Notes under the pieces: generated by a model
What the model saw: the letters and a program-made list of their open reading frames with translations, nothing else
The model's database searches: none
Told to the model about the DNA's origin: nothing
Made by a program: the position numbers and the translations under genes
Assembly (NCBI GenBank): GCA_902772625.1
Contig: CACYBP010000253.1
Span: forward strand, 1 to 5,952
DNA from: Oscillospiraceae bacterium
GTDB lineage: Bacteria; Bacillota; Clostridia; Oscillospirales; QAMX01
DNA length: 5,952 nucleotides
Direction of reading: 5' to 3'
Shown here: positions 1 to 5,770 of the stretch, one piece after another
Layout: each line of letters starts with the position of its first letter
Position numbering within the stretch: position 1 is the first letter of the stretch

Positions 1-30
1 ATTCCACCCTGCTGCGCAGCAGGGTGGAAT
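1..30. repeat. Perfect 30-bp palindrome at the window edge
   Basis: The left arm ATTCCACCCTGCTGC (1-15) is the exact reverse complement of the right arm GCAGCAGGGTGGAAT (16-30), with no loop. As RNA it would form a very stable hairpin from either strand. The right half also pairs with the next bases: GTGGAA (24-29) and TTCCAC (31-36) flank a single T, so an alternative fold exists. On the plus strand it is not followed directly by a T-run. On the minus strand it lies about 90 bp past the proS stop, and whatever follows is outside the window. It could be a bidirectional or distal proS terminator, or part of a mobile-element end. The palindrome is seen directly; its function is inference. Confidence 0.75.
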
Positions 31-37
31 TTCCACT

Positions 38-57
38 CAAAACTATTTTGTTTTTTT
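38..57 (+). repeat. Small AT-rich inverted repeat followed by a T-run
   Basis: CAAAA (38-42) and TTTTG (46-50) form a 5-bp inverted repeat around CTA, followed at once by seven T residues (51-57). Read on the plus strand this has the layout of a weak intrinsic terminator for a gene entering from the left, perhaps acting with the strong palindrome at 1-30. The stem is almost all A-T and would be unstable alone. The repeat is seen; termination is only a possibility. Confidence 0.4.
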
Positions 58-59
58 CA

Positions 60-74
60 CTGTCTACTTGACAG
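60..74. repeat. Short inverted repeat CTGTC-N5-GACAG
   Basis: CTGTC (60-64) and GACAG (70-74) pair around the loop TACTT. It sits between the T-run at 51-57 and a switch to GC-rich sequence. No T-tract follows on either strand, so it is not a standard terminator. From memory, similar T-rich/CTGTC...GACAG strings occur beside transposase genes in Firmicutes, but I cannot verify this here and no transposase is in the window. Confidence 0.35.
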
Positions 75-121
75 GGGGCGCTTCATTTCCGCGGCGGCCG
101 GGGTTCTCATTTTTGAAAGGA

Positions 122-1555
122 TCAGTACGCTTTTCCCCAGAAGATCGTGGTGATCGACTTTTTGCCGCAGACCGGGCAAACCTCGTCCACCGCTTCCTCG
201 CCGAAGGGCATGCACCGGGAGGTGACGCCCACCTCGTCCTTGAGGCGGTTCTCACAGGCCTCGTCGCCGCACCAGGCGGTGCGGATGAAGCAGTTTTCTT
301 TGGCGAATTCCCGGATCTCCTCGAAGGAATGGGCGGTGTGGGTCCTTCTTTCGCGGTTTTCCAGAGCTTTTTTGTAAAGCCGGTCGTGGATGGCGTCCAG
401 AAGCTCCTTGACCTTGTCGGCGCTTCCCTCGATGGGGAGGACGGTCTTTTCCCGGTTGTCGCGGGCCACGGCCACGAAGGTGCCGTTTTCGATGTCGCGC
501 GGGCCGATCTCGATGCGCATGGGGTAGCCCTTCATCTCGTATTCGGCGAATTTCCATCCGGGGGAGTTGTCCGACGCGTCTACGGCGACACGGAGACCCG
601 CTGCTCTGAGAGAAGCGGCAAGCTCGTTTGCCTTTTCGATGACGCCGCCCTTGTGGGCTGCGATGGGGATCACCACGATCTGGGTGGGCGCCATGCGCGG
701 CGGGATCACCAGTCCCGAATCGTCGCCGTGGGTCATGATCAGACCGCCGATCAGACGGGTGGACACGCCCCAGGAGGTCTCGAAGGGGGTGGCGAGCTTG
801 TTGTTTTTATCGGTGAAGGTGATGTCGAAGGCCTTGGCGAAGCCGTCGCCGAAGTAGTGGGAGGTGCCGCTCTGCAGAGCCTTTCCGTCGTGCATCATGG
901 CCTCGATGGTGTAGGTGGCCACGGCCCCGGCGAACTTTTCCTTGTCGGTCTTCTTGCCCTTGATGACCGGCATGGCCAGGATGTTTTCGCACACGTCGGC
1001 GTAGATGCCAAGCATCTTCTCGGTCTCCTCGATGGCTTCCTCGGCGGTGGCGTGCAGGGTGTGGCCCTCCTGCCACAGGAATTCCCGGGTGCGTAAGAAG
1101 GGGCGGGTGGTCTTTTCCCACCGCACCACCGAGCACCACTGGTTCAGAAGCTGGGGAAGATCGCGCCAGGAGTGCACGATGTTCTTGTAGTGATCGCAGA
1201 AAAGCGTCTCGGAGGTCGGGCGCACGCACATTCTTTCGCTCAGCTCTTCGGTCCCGCCGTGGGTGACCCAGGCGACCTCGGGCGCGAAGCCTTCGATGTG
1301 ATCCTTTTCCTTCTGCAGAAGCGATTCGGGGATGAACATGGGCATGTAGACGTTCTGATGTCCGGTCTCCCGGAACCGGCGGTCAAACTCGGCGCGGATC
1401 GCCTCCCACAGGGCGTAGCCGTAGGGGCGGAAGATCACGCAGCCGGCCACGTTGGAATAGGAAACCAGTTCCGCTTTCAGACAGACGTCGGTATACCATT
1501 TGGTAAAATCCTCCTCCATGGAGGTGATCTGTTCCACAAGCTTCTTCTCAGCCAA
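122..1555 (-). CDS. proS: Prolyl-tRNA synthetase, archaeal/eukaryotic-like type 3 (ProRS)
   Basis: This is a cytoplasmic class II aminoacyl-tRNA synthetase that attaches proline to tRNA-Pro using ATP. The 477-aa length fits the short ProRS type, which lacks the internal editing domain of the typical E. coli-like enzyme. Motif 1 is at about residues 38-53 (GCVIFRPYG). Motif 2 is at about 143-167, with the nearby VRPTSET segment at 111-117. Motif 3 is at about 266-290 ([15 protein letters not shown], with its arginine at 288). The anticodon-binding domain starts near 292. The C-terminal domain carries C429-x4-C434 and C460-x2-C463, the expected zinc-binding cysteines, and ends in Ala-Tyr, as is usual for this type. 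The start is TTG: an in-frame TGA lies two codons upstream, AAAGGA is 9 nt upstream, and the N-terminus [14 protein letters not shown] is typical of the family. It has its own promoter and appears to be a single-gene unit. No T-rich terminator is evident directly after the stop. Confidence 0.97.
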   Translation of the reverse strand: MAEKKLVEQITSMEEDFTKWYTDVCLKAELVSYSNVAGCVIFRPYGYALWEAIRAEFDRRFRETGHQNVYMPMFIPESLLQKEKDHIEGFAPEVAWVTHGGTEELSERMCVRPTSETLFCDHYKNIVHSWRDLPQLLNQWCSVVRWEKTTRPFLRTREFLWQEGHTLHATAEEAIEETEKMLGIYADVCENILAMPVIKGKKTDKEKFAGAVATYTIEAMMHDGKALQSGTSHYFGDGFAKAFDITFTDKNNKLATPFETSWGVSTRLIGGLIMTHGDDSGLVIPPRMAPTQIVVIPIAAHKGGVIEKANELAASLRAAGLRVAVDASDNSPGWKFAEYEMKGYPMRIEIGPRDIENGTFVAVARDNREKTVLPIEGSADKVKELLDAIHDRLYKKALENRERRTHTAHSFEEIREFAKENCFIRTAWCGDEACENRLKDEVGVTSRCMPFGEEAVDEVCPVCGKKSITTIFWGKAY

Positions 1556-1564
1556 AACTCATCA

Positions 1565-1570
1565 TCCTTT
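1565..1570 (-). promoter_or_regulatory. Ribosome binding site that decides the TTG start of proS
   Basis: AAAGGA on the minus strand lies 9 nt before the TTG at 1555-1553. The frame is closed just upstream by TGA, and the first in-frame ATG (residue 13) has no Shine-Dalgarno sequence, so TTG is the best start. Confidence 0.7.
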
Positions 1571-1593
1571 GCCAAAATAATCGTGATGCCCTC

Positions 1594-1622
1594 ATTTTAT
1601 CCCATTTATCCGGCAAAGTCAA
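1594..1622 (-). promoter_or_regulatory. Vegetative (sigma-A type) promoter of proS
   Basis: On the minus strand TTGACT (1622-1617) and TAAAAT (1599-1594) are separated by exactly 17 bp; each differs from the consensus hexamer at one position. Transcription should start near 1587, giving a leader of about 30 nt. That is far too short for a T-box, so proS does not seem to be under tRNA-sensing control here. A small inverted repeat, CAATG-CA-CATTG (1631-1620), overlaps the -35 region and could be an operator or chance. The promoter begins a few bases past the bofA stop, which separates proS from the sporulation genes. Confidence 0.75.
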
Positions 1623-1634
1623 TGTGCATTGTGA

Positions 1635-1925
1635 TCAAATAAGCACGCGCGCAAGAAATAAAACTACATGGATCGCGGCAAAGCCCGGGACGCCGAGGAG
1701 CGAGAGCGTCCCCACCGTCAGGGGATTGACCCCGATCCCGAGTCCCGAAGGCGCGAAGACGCGGTTATAAAGCAGAAGAAATCCAAGAGACAGCCCGATA
1801 TTTCTCACCAGAAGAAAGAGAGGCCTGACCGGGTACCCGAGAAGATGCAGAAGCGTGATGAAAAAGGCCGCGAGAAGCCCCACGGCGGGCAGAGATTCCT
1901 GGATCCGGGAGAAAAGATCGGACAT
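1635..1925 (-). CDS. bofA: BofA-family inhibitor of pro-sigma-K processing
   Basis: This is a 96-aa, strongly hydrophobic protein. In Bacillus subtilis, BofA is an integral membrane protein of the forespore-surrounding membrane that, with SpoIVFA, holds the protease SpoIVFB inactive and so delays pro-sigma-K cleavage in the mother cell. Here hydrophobic segments lie at about residues 13-30, 36-53 and 69-94. The C-terminal stretch GIGVNPLTVGTLSLLGVPG (63-81), with its N-P and G-x-P-G residues, is the family signature. The chosen ATG has GGAGG 9 nt upstream. The reading frame continues upstream to an ATG at 1955, but that start lacks a Shine-Dalgarno sequence and would add a very basic stretch unlike the family. 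It lies 80 bp after sigF on the same strand. bofA is classically found after recR, so this position is unusual. SpoIVFA and SpoIVFB are not in the window. Confidence 0.85.
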   Translation of the reverse strand: MSDLFSRIQESLPAVGLLAAFFITLLHLLGYPVRPLFLLVRNIGLSLGFLLLYNRVFAPSGLGIGVNPLTVGTLSLLGVPGFAAIHVVLFLARVLI

Positions 1926-1934
1926 TGCTTTCCG

Positions 1935-1939
1935 CCTCC
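1935..1939 (-). promoter_or_regulatory. Ribosome binding site fixing the bofA start
   Basis: GGAGG on the minus strand lies 9 nt before the ATG at 1925. This favours the 96-aa product over the longer in-frame reading that begins at 1955. Confidence 0.75.
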
Positions 1940-1970
1940 TTCCGCACTTCTTCATGATCCGGACAGCCTA

Positions 1971-1999
1971 TATATATGCGAAGCGAAAGGCAAACTTGC
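1971..1999 (-). promoter_or_regulatory. Possible sigma-E-like promoter before bofA
   Basis: On the minus strand GCAAGTT (1999-1993) and CATATATA (1978-1971) are 14 bp apart. The B. subtilis sigma-E consensus is roughly KMATATT and CATAYAHT: the -35 matches at 5 of 7 positions and the -10 at 7 of 8. bofA is a mother-cell gene under sigma-E in B. subtilis, which makes the match more credible. The region is AT-rich between GC-rich genes, so chance resemblance is possible, and bofA may also be read from the spoIIA transcript because no terminator is visible after sigF. Confidence 0.4.
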
Positions 2000-2005
2000 G
2001 GGATT

Positions 2006-2725
2006 TCACGCCTCCCGGAGAAGCTCCCGCAGGAGAAGAAGCGCCTTCTTCCGGATCCGGGAGATCTGCACCTGGGAGGTCTTGAGGAGACGCGCGGCCT
2101 GGGTCTGGGTCAGCCCGCGGTAAAAGAGCAGGCCGATCACCTCCCTTTCCCGGTCGGGAAGACGGTCGACGGCCTCCTTCAGCGAAAGCTTTTCCAGGAC
2201 CTCGTCCCCGCCCTCCCCGCCGGGGATCAGATCGCCCAGGGGAGAGGCGTCCTCGCCCACCTCCCGGTCGAGGGAGTCGACGCCGCGGAAATAAAGCTCG
2301 GTCTCGGCGATCTCCGAGGGGGAGAGGGAGAGGGCGGCCGAAAGCTCCGAAAGCCGGGGCGCCCGGCCGAGACGGAAGGAGAGCTCGCTTTCGGCCTTCC
2401 GGAGAAGAGAAGCTCTCTCGTAGACCGTCCGGGATACCCGGATCGACCCGCTGTCGCGCAGATACCGGCGCAGCTCTCCCTCTATCTTGGGCACTGCGTA
2501 GGTGGAAAAGGCCGTCCCGAAGGCGGGATCGAAGGCGAGGATCGCCTTGTAAAGGCCGATCAGCCCCACCTGATAGAGCTCGTCCGGGTCGGCGCCCCGC
2601 CCGGTGAAGCGGCGGACGAGGCTCCGGACAAGGCCGAGATTTCGGGATACCAGTTCCCCGGAGGCCTCCTTTTCTCCCTCCTGCGCCCGGGTGAGAAGGG
2701 CGAGAAAACCGGGCTCAGCGGACAC
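2006..2725 (-). CDS. sigF: RNA polymerase sporulation sigma factor SigF (SpoIIAC)
   Basis: SigF is the early forespore-specific sigma factor, kept inactive by SpoIIAB until septation. The 239-aa product has all three sigma-70 domains. Region 2 lies at about residues 24-95, with DPDELYQVGLIGLYKAILAFDP and FSTYAVPKIEGELRRYLRD. Region 3 lies at about 100-165. Region 4 lies at about 175-235, with the helix-turn-helix LTQTQAARLLKTSQVQISRIRKK. Assignment to SigF rather than the similar SigG rests on its place after spoIIAA and spoIIAB. The proposed start is GTG at 2725, preceded at 9 nt by AAGG and overlapping the end of spoIIAB by 11 nt, which implies translational coupling and stoichiometric synthesis. 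The frame stays open upstream to 2902, but that extension is a shadow of spoIIAB with no sigma-factor character. The length is close to the roughly 250 aa usual for the family. Confidence 0.95.
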   Translation of the reverse strand: MSAEPGFLALLTRAQEGEKEASGELVSRNLGLVRSLVRRFTGRGADPDELYQVGLIGLYKAILAFDPAFGTAFSTYAVPKIEGELRRYLRDSGSIRVSRTVYERASLLRKAESELSFRLGRAPRLSELSAALSLSPSEIAETELYFRGVDSLDREVGEDASPLGDLIPGGEGGDEVLEKLSLKEAVDRLPDREREVIGLLFYRGLTQTQAARLLKTSQVQISRIRKKALLLLRELLREA

Positions 2726-3152
2726 GGTTGATGACCTTGCGCATCCGCACTGTCGTCCCTTTTCCGGGCTTGGATCTGACCGAGAGCGAACCCATGAAGC
2801 TTTCCATGATGGTAAAGCCCATGCCCGACCGGTCGGCGCCGCCGGTGGTGTATGTAGGCTCCAGAGCCTTCGGGACGTCCTCGATGCCGCATCCCTTGTC
2901 ACGCACCACCACCTCGATCACGCCGCCCTCAAAAAGACGGAGGATCATCTCCACCGTGCCGATTTTCTCGGGGTAGGCGTGCACCACTGCGTTGGTTACC
3001 GCCTCGCTGACGGCGGTCCTGACGTCCGAAAGCTCCTCCAAAGTGGGGTCGAGCTGGGAGACGAAGGCCGCCGCGGCGCTGCGCGCCAGCGATTCGTTGG
3101 CCGAACGCGAGGGAAAGGCGAGCTTTACGTAATTCAGAGGTTTCTTTCTCAT
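2715..3152 (-). CDS. spoIIAB: Anti-sigma F factor and serine kinase SpoIIAB
   Basis: SpoIIAB is a GHKL-fold protein that binds SigF and blocks it in the predivisional and mother cells, and that inactivates SpoIIAA by phosphorylating a serine. The 145-aa sequence has the N-box SEAVTNAVVHAY (49-60, with E50, N54, H58), the G1 box DKGCGI (85-90), and a lid/G2 region ending RSGMGFTIMESFMG (108-121). The segment KALEPTYTTGGADRSGMGF is nearly diagnostic of SpoIIAB within the GHKL family. The ATG start has AAGGAGG about 8 nt upstream. It begins 18 bp after spoIIAA and overlaps sigF by 11 nt. All nucleotide-binding residues look intact, so it should be an active kinase. Confidence 0.97.
   Translation of the reverse strand: MRKKPLNYVKLAFPSRSANESLARSAAAAFVSQLDPTLEELSDVRTAVSEAVTNAVVHAYPEKIGTVEMILRLFEGGVIEVVVRDKGCGIEDVPKALEPTYTTGGADRSGMGFTIMESFMGSLSVRSKPGKGTTVRMRKVINRVR
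2735..2738 (-). promoter_or_regulatory. Likely ribosome binding site of sigF inside spoIIAB
   Basis: AAGG on the minus strand lies 9 nt before the GTG proposed as the sigF start. It is short and embedded in spoIIAB codons, so translation probably depends on ribosomes finishing spoIIAB. Confidence 0.45.
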
Positions 3153-3170
3153 TTTCGTTCCTCCTTGTGA

Positions 3171-3479
3171 TCAGGCGCTGAGATCCAGAAGCTTATCCAT
3201 GCCGGCGGCGGTGAGCAGGCGCTTCACCGGTGGGGAAAGCGATCGAAGGCGAAGTTCGCCGTCCAAAGCCCGCGCCCGCTTGTAAAGCGCGAGGATCAGA
3301 GCGATGCCGGAGCTGTCCATAAACGTGACCTGCCGCATGTCCAGAGCGATCGAGGAAGGAAGGGTCTGATCCAGACGGGCGTGGATCTCCGACAGAGCAG
3401 CTTTGGCGGCGTGGTGATCCAATTCTCCGATCAGGGCGATCTCGCAGGACGTGCCCGCGGTGTGAAAGGCGATTCTCAT
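3171..3479 (-). CDS. spoIIAA: Anti-sigma F factor antagonist SpoIIAA
   Basis: SpoIIAA is a STAS-domain protein that, when unphosphorylated, displaces SigF from SpoIIAB. It is switched off by SpoIIAB phosphorylation and reactivated by the phosphatase SpoIIE. The 102-aa product shows GELDHHAAK (18-26) and the phospho-acceptor segment FMDSSGIALI (53-62). Ser56, directly after Asp55, corresponds to the known phosphorylated serine of B. subtilis SpoIIAA (Ser58). The motif SPPVKRLLTAAGMDKLL near the end is also typical. The ATG at 3479 has a strong GGAGG 6 nt upstream. The frame is open to 3521, but starting there would place the promoter-like element and the ribosome site inside the gene. It is the first gene of the spoIIA operon. 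Confidence 0.95.
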   Translation of the reverse strand: MRIAFHTAGTSCEIALIGELDHHAAKAALSEIHARLDQTLPSSIALDMRQVTFMDSSGIALILALYKRARALDGELRLRSLSPPVKRLLTAAGMDKLLDLSA

Positions 3480-3485
3480 ATCCGA

Positions 3486-3490
3486 CCTCC
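3486..3490 (-). promoter_or_regulatory. Strong ribosome binding site of spoIIAA
   Basis: GGAGG on the minus strand, within AAAAGGAGGT, lies 6 nt before the ATG at 3479. It decides between this start and the upstream in-frame ATG at 3521. Confidence 0.85.
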
Positions 3491-3500
3491 TTTTTTCCAG

Positions 3501-3528
3501 AGTATACCCCCTTTTTGCCAAAATATAC
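3501..3528 (-). promoter_or_regulatory. Candidate sigma-F/sigma-G-type promoter of the spoIIA operon
   Basis: On the minus strand GTATA (3528-3524) is followed after 14 bp by GGGTATACT (3509-3501). The forespore consensus is about GYATA or GYWTA, then GGnnAnAnT. The -35 matches fully and the -10 matches at its conserved G, G, A, A and T; the spacer is at the short end. TATACT could instead serve as a sigma-A -10, but nothing like TTGACA sits 16-18 bp upstream. No sigma-H box (AGGAWWW then GAAT) is visible in the 121-bp gap. Transcription would begin near 3494, giving a leader of only about 15 nt. If real, it implies positive feedback of SigF or SigG on its own operon. Confidence 0.45.
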
Positions 3529-3545
3529 GTCGAAAGGAAAGATCC

Positions 3546-3585
3546 GGAAAAAAGAAATCCGGACGGCTCATAAAAGCCGTCCGGA
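3546..3585 (-). terminator. Intrinsic terminator of the his operon
   Basis: TCCGGACGGCT (3558-3568) and AGCCGTCCGGA (3575-3585) form a perfect 11-bp GC-rich stem around a 6-nt loop. In the minus-strand direction the stem is followed at once by a T-rich tract (complement of 3546-3557, reading TTTCTTTTTTCC). It begins about 15 bp after the hisJ stop codon and upstream of the spoIIA promoter candidate, so it separates the two transcription units. Confidence 0.9.
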
Positions 3586-3600
3586 GAGAAGAAAAAGCGG

Positions 3601-4350
3601 TTATAAAAGCTCCTCGTACCGGTCGAAGGCGTAGAGCAGGGTGGAGGAGGAATGGCTGTCGCTGGAGAGAAGAAGCCGGCCGCCCCCTTCCCGGATCGCC
3701 TTCAGGATGGGGGAGGCAGGGTAGGGAGAGGAACGCCAGCCCCGGGACATGGCCCCGGTGTTGATCTCAAAGGCCGCGCCGGTGGGGAGAAGGGCCGAAA
3801 GCGCCTTTTGCCAGGCGGCCCTGTAACGGGGATGCTCCTCGGAAAACAGAGGCTTTTTCTCCTGAAATTTGGTCACCAGATCGAAATGCCCCACGATATC
3901 GGCCCTCGTCTTCCTCACCACGTCTCCCAGAAGGGCATAATAGGCCTCGCAAAGGGCGTAGGGATCGCCGCCGAAACCCTCGGAACATGCCCGGAGAAAG
4001 CTTTCCGGGGTGTGATCCACGGAATAATAAACGCCGTCTGAAAGGACGTAATGCACTGATCCGATGACGTAATCGTAGTTTTCCGGGTCGTCGTCCGCGA
4101 AATAGTCCATCTCGATCCCGCAGAGGATCCGGAGCCTGCCTTTGTATTTTTCCTTCAGCCGCCGGACTTCCTCCCGGTACTGAAGAGTCCCCTCCCGGGA
4201 CATGCAGTAGCTTTCGTCGATGGGGGTGTGGCTGTGCCCCGAAAAGCCGAGGGTCGTCATCCCCAGAGAAAGCGCGGCCTCGGCCATTTCCCCGGGGGTG
4301 TTCTTTCCGTCGCAGAAGACGGTGTGCACGTGCAGATCTTCCCGGATCAT
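3601..4350 (-). CDS. hisJ: PHP-family histidinol-phosphatase (HisJ type)
   Basis: The predicted role is hydrolysis of L-histidinol phosphate to L-histidinol, the penultimate intermediate of histidine synthesis, by a metal-dependent cytoplasmic enzyme. The 249-aa protein has the PHP metal-binding pattern: HVH (H7, H9), SGHSHTP (H39, H41), GIEMDY (E80), SVHY (H100), GHFDL (H155) and SSDSHS (D231, H233). It is somewhat shorter than B. subtilis HisJ (about 268 aa), with no core motif missing. Its ATG overlaps the hisIE stop as ATGA, so it is translationally coupled to that gene, and a terminator follows its stop. PHP domains serve many phosphoesterases, but overall resemblance to HisJ and membership of the his operon make this assignment strong. 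The unrelated HAD-type histidinol phosphatase is not seen here. Confidence 0.92.
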   Translation of the reverse strand: MIREDLHVHTVFCDGKNTPGEMAEAALSLGMTTLGFSGHSHTPIDESYCMSREGTLQYREEVRRLKEKYKGRLRILCGIEMDYFADDDPENYDYVIGSVHYVLSDGVYYSVDHTPESFLRACSEGFGGDPYALCEAYYALLGDVVRKTRADIVGHFDLVTKFQEKKPLFSEEHPRYRAAWQKALSALLPTGAAFEINTGAMSRGWRSSPYPASPILKAIREGGGRLLLSSDSHSSSTLLYAFDRYEELL

Positions 4351-4997
4351 GAGGTCATCTTCTCCTGTTTGACCTTGTGATCGATGACGTGACGGGAGGC
4401 CAGCTCGTCGCGGACGTCCTTGAGGGAGATATCGGCCTCGATCATCAGGACCAGAAGGTGGTAGACAAGATCTGCGATCTCGTAGATCGTCTCCTTTTTG
4501 TCCTGCGCCTTTCCGGCGATGATGACCTCGGTGGATTCCTCGCCGACCTTTTTCAGGATCTTGTCCAGCCCCTTCTCAAAGAGATAGGTGGTGTAGGAGC
4601 CCTCTTTTTTCTCCTTTTTGCGCCCTTCGATCAGGTCGAAAAGGATTTCCAGAGAGAACTCGTGGCGCTCCTCACTCTCCCAGACCGGGTTCGTGAAGCA
4701 GGATTCGGTCCCGAGATGGCAGGCCGGCCCGTCCGGCTCCACCAGCACCAGAAGCGCGTCGTGATCGCAGTCGGCGGTGATGGAGACCACGTGCTGCCAG
4801 TTCCCGCTGGTCTCGCCCTTGAGCCAAAGCTTCCCGCGGGAGCGGCTCCAGAAGCAGGTCAGCCCCTTTTCCATGGTGATTTTCAGGCTCTCCTCGTTCA
4901 TATAGGCGAGGGTGAGGACCTTCTTGGTGGCCGCGTCCGCCACGATGGCGGGGATCAGGCCCCGCTCGTCAAATTTCAGTTCGTTGATATCGAGCAT
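4347..4997 (-). CDS. hisIE: Bifunctional phosphoribosyl-AMP cyclohydrolase / phosphoribosyl-ATP pyrophosphatase
   Basis: This fused enzyme performs the second and third steps of histidine synthesis: the HisE part removes pyrophosphate from PR-ATP and the HisI part opens the adenine ring of PR-AMP. The HisI domain (about 1-110) shows [18 protein letters not shown] (49-66), [10 protein letters not shown] (75-84, with D76, D78 and D80 as likely magnesium ligands) and CHLGTESCF (93-101). C77, C93 and C100 are the expected zinc ligands. The HisE domain (about 115-205) shows [13 protein letters not shown] (151-163) and [13 protein letters not shown] (173-185). The 216-aa length fits the fusion. The ATG has GGAGGG about 7 nt upstream and lies 22 nt inside the end of hisF. 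The 3' end overlaps hisJ by 4 nt. Confidence 0.97.
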   Translation of the reverse strand: MLDINELKFDERGLIPAIVADAATKKVLTLAYMNEESLKITMEKGLTCFWSRSRGKLWLKGETSGNWQHVVSITADCDHDALLVLVEPDGPACHLGTESCFTNPVWESEERHEFSLEILFDLIEGRKKEKKEGSYTTYLFEKGLDKILKKVGEESTEVIIAGKAQDKKETIYEIADLVYHLLVLMIEADISLKDVRDELASRHVIDHKVKQEKMTS

Positions 4998-5770
4998 TGC
5001 GATTCCCTCCGTAAAAGCCGCGCGGGGATGCCCGCGTCGGCCATAGCCTCTTTCAGCGTTTCGATCTCCACCTCTCCGAAGTGGAAGATCGAGGCGGCCA
5101 GCCCCGCGTCCACCTTGGGAAGGGTCTTGAAAAGGGTGATGAAATCTTCGATCCCGCCGGCTCCGCCCGAGGCGATCACCGGCACCGGGACCGCGTCGGT
5201 CACGGCCTTCAGAAGCTCCAGATCAAATCCCTTTTTTACCCCGTCGGTGTCCATGGAATTGACCACGATCTCGCCCGCGCCGCGCTTTACGCCCGACTTG
5301 ATCCAGTCGATGGCCTCCATGCCGGTGTTTTCACGGCCTCCCTTGGCGAAGACGCGGAACACGCCGTCCACGCGCTTGACGTCGGCCGAAAGCACCACGC
5401 ACTGGCTGCCGTAGCGCTTGGCGGCTTCCTCGATCAGGGAGGGGTTCCGGATCGCGCCGGAATTGACGCTGACCTTGTCCGCGCCGCATTTCAGCACCCG
5501 GTCGAAATCGGCCACGGTGTTGATGGCGCCGCCCACTGTCAGGGGGATGAAGACGCGCCGCGCCGTCTCGGTCAGAATGTCGGTGAAAAGTCCCCGGCCC
5601 TCGGCGGAGGCGGTGATGTCGTAGAAGACCAGTTCGTCTGCTCCGGCGGCGCTGTAATACTCCGCAAGCTCCACCGGGGAGGCCACGTCGCCGAGCTTCT
5701 GAAAATTGACCCCCTTGACCACCCGTCCGTCCCGGACGTCCAGGCAGGGGATGATGCGTTTTGTGATCAT
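4976..5770 (-). CDS. hisF: Imidazole glycerol phosphate synthase, cyclase subunit HisF
   Basis: HisF is the TIM-barrel subunit that joins ammonia from HisH to PRFAR, giving imidazole glycerol phosphate and AICAR. Both catalytic aspartates are in place: D11 in [19 protein letters not shown] and D130 in [10 protein letters not shown]. Phosphate-binding segments include LTVGGAI (77-83) and VIASGGAGG (198-206). AASIFHFGE (225-233) is also typical. The 264 aa exceed the usual length of about 253. The extra residues are a C-terminal tail (about 252-264, [14 protein letters not shown]) whose codons overlap the hisIE ribosome site and start. The ATG overlaps the hisA stop as ATGA, with GAGGTGA just upstream. 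HisH is not in the window. Confidence 0.98.
   Translation of the reverse strand: MITKRIIPCLDVRDGRVVKGVNFQKLGDVASPVELAEYYSAAGADELVFYDITASAEGRGLFTDILTETARRVFIPLTVGGAINTVADFDRVLKCGADKVSVNSGAIRNPSLIEEAAKRYGSQCVVLSADVKRVDGVFRVFAKGGRENTGMEAIDWIKSGVKRGAGEIVVNSMDTDGVKKGFDLELLKAVTDAVPVPVIASGGAGGIEDFITLFKTLPKVDAGLAASIFHFGEVEIETLKEAMADAGIPARLLRRESQCSISTN

Noticed and set aside
68..1096. Long plus-strand open frame (342 codons) opposite proS
   Set aside because: It is antisense to a clear ProRS, is rich in Gly, Val and Asp as expected for the reverse complement of GC-rich codons, and shows no family motif.
1926..1955. Upstream start of bofA at 1955
   Set aside because: It has no ribosome site, while the internal ATG at 1925 has GGAGG at good spacing.
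1976..2731. Plus-strand open frame of 251 codons opposite sigF
   Set aside because: It lies antisense to a sigma factor with all its domains intact; low-complexity composition and no motif.
2726..2902. Upstream extension of the sigF frame giving a 298-aa protein
   Set aside because: The extra 59 residues are out-of-frame spoIIAB codons without sigma-factor character; the GTG at 2725 gives the normal family length.
3480..3521. Upstream extension of spoIIAA (start at 3521)
   Set aside because: It would run through the promoter-like element and the strong Shine-Dalgarno sequence, and it adds residues absent from known SpoIIAA proteins.
3540..3563. Direct repeats of ATCCGGA near the his terminator
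   Set aside because: Only two copies, one of which is part of the terminator stem; more likely chance in a short gap than a binding-site array.
4377..5414. Long plus-strand open frame (345 codons) opposite hisIE and hisF
   Set aside because: It is the antisense shadow of two well-supported genes and has no recognisable domain or ribosome site.
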